Source of the DNA: Methyloterricola oryzae
GTDB taxonomy: Bacteria; Pseudomonadota; Gammaproteobacteria; Methylococcales; Methylococcaceae
NCBI RefSeq assembly: GCF_000934725.1
Contig: NZ_JYNS01000001.1
Span: 186,001 to 250,000 of the forward strand
Length of the DNA stretch: 64,000 nucleotides
Reading direction: 5' to 3'
Shown here piece by piece: positions 45,743-55,110 of this stretch (its first letter is position 1; each line of letters starts with the position of its first letter). Made by a program: the position numbers and the translations under genes. Under the pieces are notes generated by a model. The model searched no databases. It was not told the DNA's origin and saw only the letters and a program-made list of their open reading frames with translations.

Positions 45743-46843
45743 TCAGAACACCGCCGGGACGGGAGTTTCGTCGATACCGTGGCGCCCGTCGTCCACTGCG
45801 CCCACGACCGGCTGGGCGTGGGCCGTGAGCGGCAGGGCATCGCGCAGCGCCGGTGGGATGTGACGGTCCGCGCCCGAAGGCAACGGCGCCTTGCGGTCGC
45901 GGAGCCAGGCAGCGATATCGCGCCAGGCAGCTTCCGCATGCAGGTCGCGCAGCAACATGTGATATCCCTGCGCATAGAAGGCGGTCCGCACCGGCGCTTC
46001 CTTGGGAAGGCTGCGCAACATCCGGTACACCGGCTCCTTGGGCACCACCTGGTCGCGGTCGCCGTAAAGCACCAGGGTATCCGGACGCAAACGTGCGGAC
46101 TGCTCCATGGCCGCATCCATCAGGTCCACCAGGCCATACATGGCGTCGATGCGTGTGCCCTTGATCACCAGGGGATCGCGGCCCAAGGCCCTGAGCATCT
46201 CGATGTTGTCGGAAGGCAGGATGCCCAGGCCCTCGCCGGTCAGTTCCATCCAGGGCACGGTGCGCGCCCCCGCGCCGAGCAACAGGCGCTGATACCAGGG
46301 CATGGTGTCGCGGCTCCATACCGCCGGCGCTGACAGGATCAGCCCGTCCGCAGGGGGCGCATTGGCTCCGGTCATGGCGACGATGGCCACCGCGCCGCCC
46401 ATGCTCTCCCCCAGGATGTAGACCGGAACCCCCGGATGTCGCTGCCGTACCGCGTCGGTGAACTCGGCGAGATCGCGGGTGTAGGCCTCGATGCCGGACC
46501 ACAGGCCGCGCCCCGGCGCATTGCCGAAGCCGCGCTGGTCATAGGCGTAACAGGCCACCCCCTGTGCGCTGAGATAGGCCGCGGGCATGGAGAAGAATTT
46601 GCTGTAGTCGTTGAAGCCGTGCAGCGCCACGATGACGCTTTGCACCTGGCCGTCAGCGGGCACCCAACTGCGCACGGGCAGGACGACCCGATCGGCGGTG
46701 ACGAAGTGGGAGCGTTTCAGCTGCGCCGGGCTCACTGCTTGTCCGGGTGGATTGACCAGCGGCGAGCAGCCTGCGGCCAGTGCGGCTGCGAGCACGATGC
46801 CGGCCCACCAGAAGCCGGCGCATAAGGATTTTGGGATTTTCAC
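45743..46843 (-). CDS. Alpha/beta-hydrolase lipoprotein, lysophospholipase/monoglyceride-lipase-like
   Basis: 366 aa. The signal peptide ends in the lipobox LAAGC (Cys26), so the protein should be membrane anchored. Residues 68-330 are an alpha/beta hydrolase of the monoglyceride lipase type: ALHGFNDYSKFF (oxyanion region), YDQRGFGNAPGR, nucleophile elbow GESMGG (S147), acid residue near LVLYGDRDQVVP and His in QGYHML. It faces aas across 176 bp. A role in cleaving lysophospholipids or acylglycerols at the envelope is inferred. Confidence 0.78.
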   Translation of the reverse strand: MKIPKSLCAGFWWAGIVLAAALAAGCSPLVNPPGQAVSPAQLKRSHFVTADRVVLPVRSWVPADGQVQSVIVALHGFNDYSKFFSMPAAYLSAQGVACYAYDQRGFGNAPGRGLWSGIEAYTRDLAEFTDAVRQRHPGVPVYILGESMGGAVAIVAMTGANAPPADGLILSAPAVWSRDTMPWYQRLLLGAGARTVPWMELTGEGLGILPSDNIEMLRALGRDPLVIKGTRIDAMYGLVDLMDAAMEQSARLRPDTLVLYGDRDQVVPKEPVYRMLRSLPKEAPVRTAFYAQGYHMLLRDLHAEAAWRDIAAWLRDRKAPLPSGADRHIPPALRDALPLTAHAQPVVGAVDDGRHGIDETPVPAVF

Positions 46844-47019
46844 GTATCCGCCTCACCAGCGGGAGCCGCTCTGACCGTGCCGGACGAGCGCACTCCCATT
46901 TCAAACGCATTCGACCCTGTTTCGGCCGACCAGGTCAATTGTTTGGTGCTCACGCCGCACGACACCGTTTCTCGATGCTGTAATCCGGCTGCGCTAGACT
47001 AGCCGCCCCGGAGGTGAGC

Positions 47020-49176
47020 ATGATCAGAACAATGGTGCGCTGGTTGCTTGCGCGCATGTACAGAGTCAAGGTAACCGGCACCGAGCACATCCGCGCGGCG
47101 GGCGACAAGGTGCTCATCGTCGCCAACCACGCCTCGTTTCTCGATCCCGTGCTGCTGTGGGCTTTTCTGCCCGAGGACGTCACCTTCGCCATCAACACGC
47201 ACATCGCGGCGCAGTGGTGGGTCAAGCCGGCGCTGCGGCTGGCGCGGGTATTCCCCATGGACCCGACCCAAGCCATGTCGCTGAAGGCGCTGACACGGCA
47301 CATCCGTCAGGGCAACAAGGCGGTGGTGTTTCCGGAAGGGCGCATTACCGTCACCGGCGCGCTGATGAAGATCTACGACGGCGCCGGCATGGTGGCCGAT
47401 CACGCCGGGGCCCGCATCCTCCCCGTCCGCATCGATGGCGCCCAGTTCACGCCGTTCTCGCGGCTGCGCGGCATCGTGCCCATCCGCTGGTTCCCCGCCA
47501 TCAGCCTCAACATACTGCCGCCGCAGACGGCTGAAATTCCTCTGGATATCAGCGGGGACGAACGCCGCCGGCGGCTGGGCACCTGGCTCGAGGACATCAT
47601 GAGCGAGATGGTGTTCGCCACGGAAAACCACCGGCGCACCCTGTTCCAGGCCCTGGTGGAATCGCGCCGCACCCACGGCGGGCGCCGCATCGTCCTGGAA
47701 GACCTGCAGCGCAAACCTGTCAGCTACGACCAACTCATCACCCGCGCCATCGCCCTCGGCGACCTGCTCGCCGATGTCAGTAAGCCGGGGGAAACCATCG
47801 CCTTGCTGCTACCCAGCGGAATCGCCACGGTCGCGAGCGTGCTGGGCCTGCAACGCACAGGCCGCGTGCCGGCCCTGCTCAACTACAGCGCCGGCGTGCG
47901 CAACATGCGCCTGGCCTGCCAGTGCGCGGACGCCAGGACCATCGTCAGTTCGAGGCGCTTCCTGGCGCTGGCCAAGCTGGAGGAACAGGCGCAGGAACTG
48001 GCGGCGGAACGGCGCACCGTCTATCTGGAAGATCTCGCCGCGGGCGCTGGCTTGACCCGCAAGCTGGGTTTCTGGCTGCAGGGACTGCATGCCCGCCGCC
48101 TGGGTCAGCCGTCCGGCGACCCCGATGCCTGCGCGCTCATCCTGTTCACCTCAGGCTCCGAAGGCGCGCCGAAGGGCGTGGCGCTGTCCCACGCCAACCT
48201 GCTGGCCAACTGCAGCCAGATCTGCGCCAAGCTGGATTTCAACGCCCAGGACCGCATCCTCAACGTGCTGCCCTTGTTCCATTCCTTCGGCTTCACCGCC
48301 GGCACCCTACTGCCCCTGTTGGCGGGCATGCGCAATTTCCTCTACCCCACTCCCCTACACTACCGGCAGATCCCGGAAATCGCCTACGACATCAATGCCA
48401 CGGTGCTGTTCGGCACCAACACCTTTCTTGCCGCCTATGCCCGCAGCGCCCATCCCTACGATTTCTATAGCGTGCGCTACGTGTTCGCCGGCGCCGAAAA
48501 GCTCCAGGCCGAAACGCGCCGGCTGTGGTCCGACAAGTTCGGCCTGCGCGTCCTGGAGGGCTACGGCGTCACCGAGACCAGTCCGGCCCTGGCGGTCAAC
48601 ACGCCCATGCATTGCCGTCCCGGCAGCGTGGGCCGGCTGCTGCCCGGCATCCGCTGGCGCATCGAGCCTGTGCCCGGATTCGCGCGCGGCGGGCGGCTGC
48701 ATGTGTCGGGCCCGAACGTGATGCTGGGCTATTTGTTTCCCGCGAACCCGGGCCAGGTGATCCCGCCCGCCTCGTGTTTTGGTCCTGGCTGGCACGACAC
48801 CGGAGATCTCGCGGAGGTCGATGCCGAGGGCTACCTCACCATCCTCGGCCGGGCCAAGCGCTTCGCCAAGATCGGCGGCGAAATGGTGTCGCTGGGCGCG
48901 GTGGAGGAACTGGCCGCGCGCCTGTGGCCGGAACACCTGCATGCCGCCATCGCCATCCCCGATGCGCGCAAGGGCGAGCAGATACTGCTGTTCACCACCT
49001 GCGCCGAGGCCGAGCGGGGAGCACTTCTGGAGCAAGCGCGGCGGGAAGGCTATGGCGAACTGCATGTGCCGAAAACCGTCTTGCCGCAGGCCGAACTGCC
49101 CCTGCTCGCCACCGGCAAGGTCGACTACCCGAGGCTGGTGGAACGGCTCCCGGCATCCGGTCCGCAACAGCCGTGA
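47020..49176 (+). CDS. aas: Aas-like bifunctional lysophospholipid acyltransferase / acyl-ACP synthetase
   Basis: 718 aa. The N-terminal PlsC-type acyltransferase has NHASFLDPVLL (HX4D) and FPEGRITVTG. The C-terminal AMP-binding domain has LFTSGSEGAPKGVALSH, GYGVTETSPALA and a C-terminal lobe ending ATGKVDYPRL. This is the two-domain form; the MFS flippase (LplT) found in some relatives is absent. It re-acylates lysophosphatidylethanolamine, typically after lipoprotein maturation. GGAGG 5 nt before the ATG at 47020 fixes the start over the in-frame GTG 6 bp upstream. Confidence 0.88.
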   Translation: MIRTMVRWLLARMYRVKVTGTEHIRAAGDKVLIVANHASFLDPVLLWAFLPEDVTFAINTHIAAQWWVKPALRLARVFPMDPTQAMSLKALTRHIRQGNKAVVFPEGRITVTGALMKIYDGAGMVADHAGARILPVRIDGAQFTPFSRLRGIVPIRWFPAISLNILPPQTAEIPLDISGDERRRRLGTWLEDIMSEMVFATENHRRTLFQALVESRRTHGGRRIVLEDLQRKPVSYDQLITRAIALGDLLADVSKPGETIALLLPSGIATVASVLGLQRTGRVPALLNYSAGVRNMRLACQCADARTIVSSRRFLALAKLEEQAQELAAERRTVYLEDLAAGAGLTRKLGFWLQGLHARRLGQPSGDPDACALILFTSGSEGAPKGVALSHANLLANCSQICAKLDFNAQDRILNVLPLFHSFGFTAGTLLPLLAGMRNFLYPTPLHYRQIPEIAYDINATVLFGTNTFLAAYARSAHPYDFYSVRYVFAGAEKLQAETRRLWSDKFGLRVLEGYGVTETSPALAVNTPMHCRPGSVGRLLPGIRWRIEPVPGFARGGRLHVSGPNVMLGYLFPANPGQVIPPASCFGPGWHDTGDLAEVDAEGYLTILGRAKRFAKIGGEMVSLGAVEELAARLWPEHLHAAIAIPDARKGEQILLFTTCAEAERGALLEQARREGYGELHVPKTVLPQAELPLLATGKVDYPRLVERLPASGPQQP

Positions 49177-49270
49177 GTCGCATCATTTGTGGGACCGGAT
49201 TACCACGGACAAGCAAGGGCGATGTGTAATATGATGGCGTATCGAAACCCGAGACCTGGAAGGTAATCCC

Positions 49271-49615
49271 ATGGCCCGTCATCTCAGTCTATTACTCCTT
49301 TTGGCCTGGGGCCTGGCCCATGCGGTGGAGGAAGCGCCGCCCAGGGGTCTGACTCCCGTGCCCGATGTGCCCGACATGCCGCCTCCGGTGGAGAGCGGCG
49401 AAACCATGGAGCCCGACATCACCATCATCAAGCGCGGCAAGGACACCATCGAGGAATACCGCATCCATAACCGGCTTTACATGGTCAAAATCAAGCCGGC
49501 AATTGGTCCCGCCTACTATCTGGTGGACACCGATGGCGACGGCACCATGGATCACCGCCGCGGCACCGTGGAGGAAGGCATGAACATCCCGCAATGGGTG
49601 CTCTTCAGCTGGTAA
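49271..49615 (+). CDS. DUF2782-family periplasmic protein
   Basis: 114 aa with a signal peptide (LSLLLLLAWGLAHA/VEE). The mature core PDITIIKRGKDTIEEYRIHNRLYMVKIKP...YYLVDTDGDG matches DUF2782. The function is unknown; related genes in gammaproteobacteria often sit by polA or as here alone. GGAAGG lies before the ATG. Confidence 0.75.
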   Translation: MARHLSLLLLLAWGLAHAVEEAPPRGLTPVPDVPDMPPPVESGETMEPDITIIKRGKDTIEEYRIHNRLYMVKIKPAIGPAYYLVDTDGDGTMDHRRGTVEEGMNIPQWVLFSW

Positions 49616-49646
49616 TATGGAACCGCGCGAGGCGCCGGCCCGCGTC

Positions 49647-49655
49647 TGATATAAT
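49647..49655 (+). promoter_or_regulatory. Extended -10 promoter of gshA
   Basis: TGATATAAT is a perfect extended -10 (TGn + TATAAT), about 57 bp upstream of the gshA TTG. No -35 match is visible, as is common for extended -10 promoters. Confidence 0.6.
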
Positions 49656-49711
49656 CCCGGCCCATTCCAATCGCCCCCACGCCCCGATCATCCGACCAGG
49701 ACGGTAACGCC

Positions 49712-51325
49712 TTGAACACCAGCATCGAGTCCCGGCTGCGCCGCCTGGCGCAGGCCGGTCAGCAGCATTTACTTAAAGGCGGACTGAAAGGCCTGGAGAA
49801 GGAGAGCCTCAGGATCACGCCACAAGGCACCATCGCCACCACGCCCCACTCCGAATCCCTGGGCTCCGCCCTCACCCACCCCTATATCACCACGGACTAT
49901 TCCGAGGCGCTGATCGAACTGATCACGCCCCCTTTCCAGGACCCTGCGGAAACCCTCGGCTTTCTCGAGGACCTGCACCGTTATGTCTACCAGCATCTGG
50001 GCGACGAACTGCTCCTGGCCACCTCCATGCCCTGCGAGATCGAAGGCGACGCCAGCATTCCCATCGCCACCTACGGCAATTCCAATATCGGGCGCATGAA
50101 GCATGTCTACCGCCGCGGCCTGGCCTGGCGATACGGCCGCGCCATGCAGGCCATCGCGGGAATTCACTTCAACTATTCGGTCAACGAGGCCTTGTGGCCC
50201 GTGCTGCAGGAACTGGAGGGGGATCGCCAGACGCTCCAGGCCTATATCGCCGATCAGTATTTCCGCCTGATCCGCAACGTACACCGCCACGGCTGGCTGA
50301 TCCTCTACCTGTTCGGTTCCTCTCCCGCCCTGTGCCGCTCCTTCTTCGCCGGACGCGAGGACATGACCGCGCGCTTCGAGGCCCTGGACGCGCGGACGCT
50401 GTTCCGGCCGCACGCCACCTCCCTGCGCATGAGCGATATCGGTTACCGCAACGACAGCCAGGCGGGCCTGGAAATCTGTTTCAACCGCTTGGACGACTAC
50501 GTGTCCAGCCTGTGCCGTGCCATCAGCACGCCTTATGACGCATACGAGCGGATCGGGGTGAAAGTCGCGGGTGACTACCGGCAGTTGAACACCAACATCC
50601 TGCAGATCGAAAACGAGTATTACAGCCCCATCCGCCCCAAACAGATCGCCCAGTCCTGCGAGAAGCCCACCCTGGCATTGAAGCGGCGCGGCATTCGCTA
50701 CGTGGAGCTGCGCTCCGTCGACTTGGGCTGCGCCCATCCCGTCGGCATCGATTTGGAAGGCCTGCGCTTCCTGGAGGTCTTCATGCTGTATTGCCTCCTG
50801 GAGGACAGCCCGCCCTTCCAGGGCCATGACCGCAAGACCTACGCCGGCAATTCCCTGACCGTGGCCTGCTGCGGACGCACCCCCGGATTCAGCCTGTGGC
50901 GCGGCAATGGCCAGATGCTGTTGCGCGACTGGGCCCGGGAAATCGCCGATGGAATGACCGCCATCGCCGCGGCCCTGGACCAGGGCGTCGCGGCGCAGGC
51001 CTATACGAGCAGCCTCGCTCGCCTGGAGCATGCCATCCGTGATCCGGACGCGACTCCCTCCGCCAAAGTGCTGGACGAGCTGCGGCAGGGGCGGGAATCT
51101 TTCGGGGAATACGGGGTCCGAGTCTCGTCGGAACATGCGCGAAGCCTGAAATCCAGGGCTTTGTCCCCGGAACGGGCCGAAGAATTCGCCCGGCAGTCAG
51201 CCCAGTCCCTGCAGGAGCAAGCGCAGATCGAAGCCAGCGACACCCTGAGCTTCGAAGAATTCCTCAGGCGCTACTTCGAGCAGGCCTGCCAGCCCCTGCC
51301 CGCCGAATCAAGAGCCGTCGGCTGA
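49712..51325 (+). CDS. gshA: Glutamate-cysteine ligase GshA
   Basis: First enzyme of glutathione synthesis, 537 aa, gammaproteobacterial class. Recognisable blocks are GGLKGLEKESLRITPQG, TDYSEALIELITPP, GNSNIGRMKHVYRRGLAWRYG, IAGIHFNYS and RGIRYVELRSVDL. The start is TTG, directly preceded by ACGGTAACGCC; no ATG is available before the conserved glycine-rich block. Glutathione is the persulfide carrier used by the dioxygenase encoded at 20621, though the genes are far apart. Confidence 0.92.
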   Translation: MNTSIESRLRRLAQAGQQHLLKGGLKGLEKESLRITPQGTIATTPHSESLGSALTHPYITTDYSEALIELITPPFQDPAETLGFLEDLHRYVYQHLGDELLLATSMPCEIEGDASIPIATYGNSNIGRMKHVYRRGLAWRYGRAMQAIAGIHFNYSVNEALWPVLQELEGDRQTLQAYIADQYFRLIRNVHRHGWLILYLFGSSPALCRSFFAGREDMTARFEALDARTLFRPHATSLRMSDIGYRNDSQAGLEICFNRLDDYVSSLCRAISTPYDAYERIGVKVAGDYRQLNTNILQIENEYYSPIRPKQIAQSCEKPTLALKRRGIRYVELRSVDLGCAHPVGIDLEGLRFLEVFMLYCLLEDSPPFQGHDRKTYAGNSLTVACCGRTPGFSLWRGNGQMLLRDWAREIADGMTAIAAALDQGVAAQAYTSSLARLEHAIRDPDATPSAKVLDELRQGRESFGEYGVRVSSEHARSLKSRALSPERAEEFARQSAQSLQEQAQIEASDTLSFEEFLRRYFEQACQPLPAESRAVG

Positions 51326-51376
51326 CCGCTCTAGTCGGCAACCGCGTCGCACCGCGCTCCACCACACATTAAAACC

Positions 51377-52120
51377 ATGAACGCTGAAACACCATTGAAC
51401 CTGGAATCCCTGCAGCAGGAACTGGCGGGCAAGAACCCAAGGACCATCCTCAAGGCGGCGCTGGCCAGCTTCGATAATATCGCCATCTCCTTCAGCGGCG
51501 CCGAGGACGTGGTCTTGATCGATATGGCCAGCCAGCTGAAGCCCGGCATCCGGGTGTTCACCCTGGACACGGGACGGCTGCATTCGGAAACCTACCGCTT
51601 CATCGAACAGGTGCGCGAGCGCTATCCCATACAACTGGAAATCCTCAGCCCCGATCACCGCGAACTGGAAGTCCTGGTGCGCACCAAGGGCCTGTTCAGC
51701 TTCTACCGGGACGGCCACCAGGAATGCTGCGGCATTCGCAAGGTTTCGCCCTTGCGCCGGCATCTGGCTCAACTGGACGCCTGGATCACCGGACAGCGCC
51801 GCGATCAGAGTCCCAGCCGCGAGGCGGTGGCCGAGGTGGAACTGGACGGCGCCTTCACCACGCCGGAGCATTCGCTGGTCAAGTTCAACCCACTGACCAA
51901 CTGGACCTCCGCGCAGGTCTGGGACCACATCGAAGCCTACGACGTGCCCTACAATGCACTGCACCGCCAGGGCTTCGTCAGCATCGGTTGCGAACCCTGC
52001 ACCCGGCCGGTGCTGCCCAACCAGCACGAGCGCCAGGGACGCTGGTGGTGGGAAGACGCGGCAAAAAAGGAATGCGGCCTGCATGCGGGGAACCTCAAGC
52101 AAGGCGCGGAGAACGCCTGA
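51377..52120 (+). CDS. cysH: Adenylyl-sulfate reductase (CysH, iron-sulfur type)
   Basis: 247 aa. Reduces activated sulfate to sulfite with thioredoxin. The PP-loop-like segment is [15 protein letters not shown]. The cysteine pairs [11 protein letters not shown] and GCEPCTRP bind a [4Fe-4S] cluster, which marks the APS-using branch rather than the cluster-free PAPS reductases. The C-terminal catalytic Cys is in KKECGLH. It follows gshA by 51 bp on the same strand. Confidence 0.9.
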   Translation: MNAETPLNLESLQQELAGKNPRTILKAALASFDNIAISFSGAEDVVLIDMASQLKPGIRVFTLDTGRLHSETYRFIEQVRERYPIQLEILSPDHRELEVLVRTKGLFSFYRDGHQECCGIRKVSPLRRHLAQLDAWITGQRRDQSPSREAVAEVELDGAFTTPEHSLVKFNPLTNWTSAQVWDHIEAYDVPYNALHRQGFVSIGCEPCTRPVLPNQHERQGRWWWEDAAKKECGLHAGNLKQGAENA

Positions 52121-52221
52121 AAAGCCGGGACGGCATTTGACGCGGGCCGCTCCAGCGGGTCAAGATGCAGCAACGCCAACCACCCGGCCGCCCTGCATGA
52201 CCCGAATCCGACCCTTCTGCC

Positions 52222-53286
52222 ATGAGTAACCCCTCCCGCGTTCTCATCTGGATGTCAGCCTTCCTTGGCGCTGTCGCCGCCCTGGCCTTTCTGGTAATTC
52301 ATCGGCTGGCGGACATCTTCGCGGCCAACCCCTTTTTCAACGGCGTCATCCTGGCCGTGCTGGCCGCGGGGATCATCGTCAACATCCGTCAGGTGCTGGT
52401 GCTGAACCGCGAAGTGGACTGGATCGAATCCTACCGCCGCTCCAACCCGGAACGCGCCCTGGCCGGCAAGCCGCGCCTGCTGGCGCCCATGGCGCGCATG
52501 CTGGCGGGGCGCGAGCGCGGGCGCGCCGCCCTGTCGGCGCCTTCCATGCGCACCATCCTGGATAGCGTGCAACTGCGCCTGGAGGAATCCCGCGACCTGT
52601 CGCGCTACCTCATCAGCCTGGCGATCTTTTTGGGACTGCTGGGCACCTTCTGGGGACTGCTGGTCACCATCCGCTCGGTCGCCGACATCATCGGCACCCT
52701 GAACGTCGGCAACGATGCCGTGTCCATGTTCGGTGCCCTGAAGGAGAACCTCAAGGAACCCCTCGGCGGCATGTCCACCAGCTTCTCCACGTCCCTCTTC
52801 GGACTGGCCAGCTCCCTGGTCATCGGTTTCCTGGACCTGCAGGCCGGCCACGCGCAGAACCGCTTCTACAACGAACTGGAGGAATGGCTGTCGGGGATGA
52901 CGCACCTCTCCTCGGGCAGCGCCCTGGAAGCCGAGGCATCGGTGCCCGCCTATGTGCAGGCCCTGCTGGAGCAGACCGCGGACGGCCTGGAACGCATGCA
53001 GCGTGCCATGGGCGAGAACGAGCGCGAGCACCGCAGCGGCAACGAACAACTGGCCGAGTTGGCAAGCCAGCTCGGGCGCCTCAACGAACTGCTGGGGCGC
53101 GACGCCCGCGAGCGCCAGGCCGCCATCGAAGTGCAGGAAGATTTAAAGGCCGCCTTGCGCCAGTTGGCGAGCCAACCCCATGGCGAATCCCGATTATCCG
53201 AGGATCTGCGCGCCGAACTGCGCCTGATGACGCGCACCATTGCCGCCGCCATGGACCCGCAGCACCGCCGCGAGGCCGCGTCCTGA
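52222..53286 (+). CDS. MotA/TolQ/ExbB-like proton-channel subunit
   Basis: 354 aa. Two N-terminal helices (about 7-27 and 37-57) precede a cytoplasmic loop and the MotA_ExbB core with helices near 130-150 (LISLAIFLGLLGTFWGLLVTI) and 185-210 (STSFSTSLFGLASSLVIGF). A long helical, glutamate- and arginine-rich cytoplasmic tail (about 230-354) follows. It is coupled to the next gene, a MotB/OmpA-like subunit, so the pair should form an ion-driven stator complex. No flagellar or ton/tol genes are nearby. ZorAB of the Zorya defence system has the same general architecture, but the nuclease/helicase partners are missing. Confidence 0.78.
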   Translation: MSNPSRVLIWMSAFLGAVAALAFLVIHRLADIFAANPFFNGVILAVLAAGIIVNIRQVLVLNREVDWIESYRRSNPERALAGKPRLLAPMARMLAGRERGRAALSAPSMRTILDSVQLRLEESRDLSRYLISLAIFLGLLGTFWGLLVTIRSVADIIGTLNVGNDAVSMFGALKENLKEPLGGMSTSFSTSLFGLASSLVIGFLDLQAGHAQNRFYNELEEWLSGMTHLSSGSALEAEASVPAYVQALLEQTADGLERMQRAMGENEREHRSGNEQLAELASQLGRLNELLGRDARERQAAIEVQEDLKAALRQLASQPHGESRLSEDLRAELRLMTRTIAAAMDPQHRREAAS

Positions 53287-54371
53287 GCAGCCTGGCCCGG
53301 CGCCGGCGGCGCGCTCTCGATATCTGGCCGGGATTCGTCGACGCGCTCACCTCCCTGATCATGGTGATGATCTTCGTGCTGCTGATCTTCGCCATCGGCC
53401 AGTTCGTGCTCTCGGACACCCTGGCCGGCAAGAACCGGGCCCTGGATGCCTTGCAGGGCAAAGTGGCTGAACTGGCGCGCACCCTGTCCCTGAGCGAAGA
53501 AGCTCGGGCATCCCTGGACAAGCGGATGGCGGAACTCAGCGCATCCCTGGGGCAGACGGCGAACGAGCGCGATCAACTGCGCCAGTCGCTGGACCGGACC
53601 ACCGCCGAATCCCAGGCCCTGACGGCCAACGTCGCTGCCCTGAGCGAGTTGAAGCGGCAACTGGAGGCGGAGATCGCGCGCATGAGCACCGAACTCCAGG
53701 GCAACCAGCAGGAACTGGTGAAACAGACCGAACTGAATGCCCAGGCCACAGCCCAGGTCGAGCTGCTGAACCGGCAGATCGCCGCCCTCAACGAGCAACT
53801 GGCGAAACTGGCCGCAGCCCTGGATGTCGCCAACAAGGACGTTCAGGCCAAAGACCTCAAGATCGAGGATCTGGGCAAGCAGCTGAACCTGGCGCTGGCC
53901 AACCGGGTCAGCCAGTTGGAGCGCTACCGCTCGGAGTTCTTCGGCAAGCTGCGCGAGGCCCTAGGAAACCGGCCCGATGTGCGCGTGGTGGGCGACCGCT
54001 TCGTGCTGCCCACGGATATCCTGTTCGAATCCGCTTCCGCCGATCTCGGCGCCCCCGCCGAGGCGCGCCTTGCGCAACTAGTCAGTACCCTGCGCGAACT
54101 GAGCGCCAAGATCCCGTCGGGCGTCGACTGGGTATTGCGCATCGACGGTCATACGGACAAACTGCCCATCAACACGGAGCGCTTTCCCTCCAACTGGGAA
54201 TTGTCCACCGCGCGCGCCGTTGCCATCGTCAAGTACCTGACGGCCCAGGGCATCCCGGCGGAGCGCCTGTCCGCCAACGGTTTCGGCCAGTTCCAGCCAC
54301 TCGACACGGCGGATACGCCGGACGCTTACGCCCGTAACCGGCGTATCGAGCTGCAACTGACCAACCGCTGA
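53283..54371 (+). CDS. MotB/OmpA-like stator subunit with coiled coil
   Basis: 362 aa. One transmembrane helix (WPGFVDALTSLIMVMIFVLL, about 15-36) carries the Asp that bears protons in MotB/TolR-type proteins. A long heptad-rich coiled coil (about 55-220) leads to a C-terminal OmpA-like peptidoglycan-binding domain (LRIDGHTDKLPIN, then ELSTARAVAIVKYL, RRIELQL). No ATG, GTG or TTG is available before the helix. The CTG at 53283 overlaps the upstream stop (CTGA) and has GAGG 7 nt upstream, so I take CTG as the start. Confidence 0.75.
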   Translation: MSSLARRRRRALDIWPGFVDALTSLIMVMIFVLLIFAIGQFVLSDTLAGKNRALDALQGKVAELARTLSLSEEARASLDKRMAELSASLGQTANERDQLRQSLDRTTAESQALTANVAALSELKRQLEAEIARMSTELQGNQQELVKQTELNAQATAQVELLNRQIAALNEQLAKLAAALDVANKDVQAKDLKIEDLGKQLNLALANRVSQLERYRSEFFGKLREALGNRPDVRVVGDRFVLPTDILFESASADLGAPAEARLAQLVSTLRELSAKIPSGVDWVLRIDGHTDKLPINTERFPSNWELSTARAVAIVKYLTAQGIPAERLSANGFGQFQPLDTADTPDAYARNRRIELQLTNR

Positions 54372-55110
54372 AACGTGGGTTTGCAACATCCGCGCTATTG
54401 CGGTGCATGCCCTTGTAAGACATGCGACACACCAGCTGTAAATTCCGGTGAAATATGAACGAGACCCGACAAAGCCAGGCAAACCATTGACTAGGTTGCA
54501 CGTTTTCCCCAACGCTGATAACCGTGCGGGGAGCCACAAGCCATCGCAAGGACGGATGCATCAGGTGAAACGACGGCACAATTGCGCCATTTGCCGCACA
54601 ATGAACCCCAAATTGATGCGATTGTTGCCCGAATATCAGGCAATTCCTGGCATACGCGCCTTTCAGGGAGCCTGACGGGCCCGCGCTGCTCCCCGCCCAA
54701 AAACCATGCTTTCCGTCAGCGAAATCCTTTACACATCCGGCCTCAGGGCCTCGGTCACCTGAGCCTCTGGGCACGAAAATTCCACCCGATAGCGGTGCAG
54801 CCCTCAACTTGGCACGAACTCTGCCAATAATATTTCAGACGTGGCAAAAAAGTGTCGTCCGCCCATCTGCGGGACTGGTAGTCAGCGGCAGGGCACAACG
54901 GTTCACCGCCACGCCTCCGACATTGGCGAACGCGTCGATAGCCCGTGCCCTGGAAAGTCCCCACGAAAGGTTCGGAGCAAGGAAAATAGCTTCATTAAGA
55001 CGTCAGGATGCCCGAACTTCGCGTGGACCGTTTAGCTTCGTTTTTGACCGCCCGTCAAGGGTTGCAGCCTATTGGAGGCTGGTCCTGAGCCGGGTCTTTT
55101 GGAGACTTCC
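54372..55110. other. 739-bp stretch without a convincing gene
   Basis: This sequence separates the stator pair from the DUF5658-like gene. It is visibly less GC-rich than its neighbours. Short frames exist on both strands (for example 54448-54675 +, 54229-54807 -), but none has a good ribosome site, a recognisable motif or sensible composition. It holds a near-perfect sigma54 promoter (54810-54825) and, after it, several GGA triplets in about 250 nt. It could be a sigma54-driven small RNA, a long leader of the next gene or decayed sequence. Confidence 0.5.
54810..54825 (+). promoter_or_regulatory. Sigma54 (-24/-12) promoter with no obvious protein target
   Basis: TGGCACGAACTCTGCC matches TGGCAC fully at -24 and has TGC at -12 with the exact 10-nt GG-to-GC distance. 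It points rightward into 54840-55110. The next coding gene starts 285 bp away. Confidence 0.68.

Noticed and set aside
52222-54371. Zorya (ZorAB) anti-phage system
   Set aside because: The stator-like pair fits in outline, but no ZorC/ZorD or ZorE gene lies on either side. The pair is reported only as an orphan stator.
54229-54807. 192-codon minus-strand frame after the stator genes
   Set aside because: It overlaps the 3' end of the OmpA-like gene, has no ribosome site and no recognisable motif.
54955-54990. GGAAAGTCC reminiscent of RNase P RNA
   Set aside because: The rest of the conserved RNase P core and its closing sequences are absent; the nonamer alone is not evidence.
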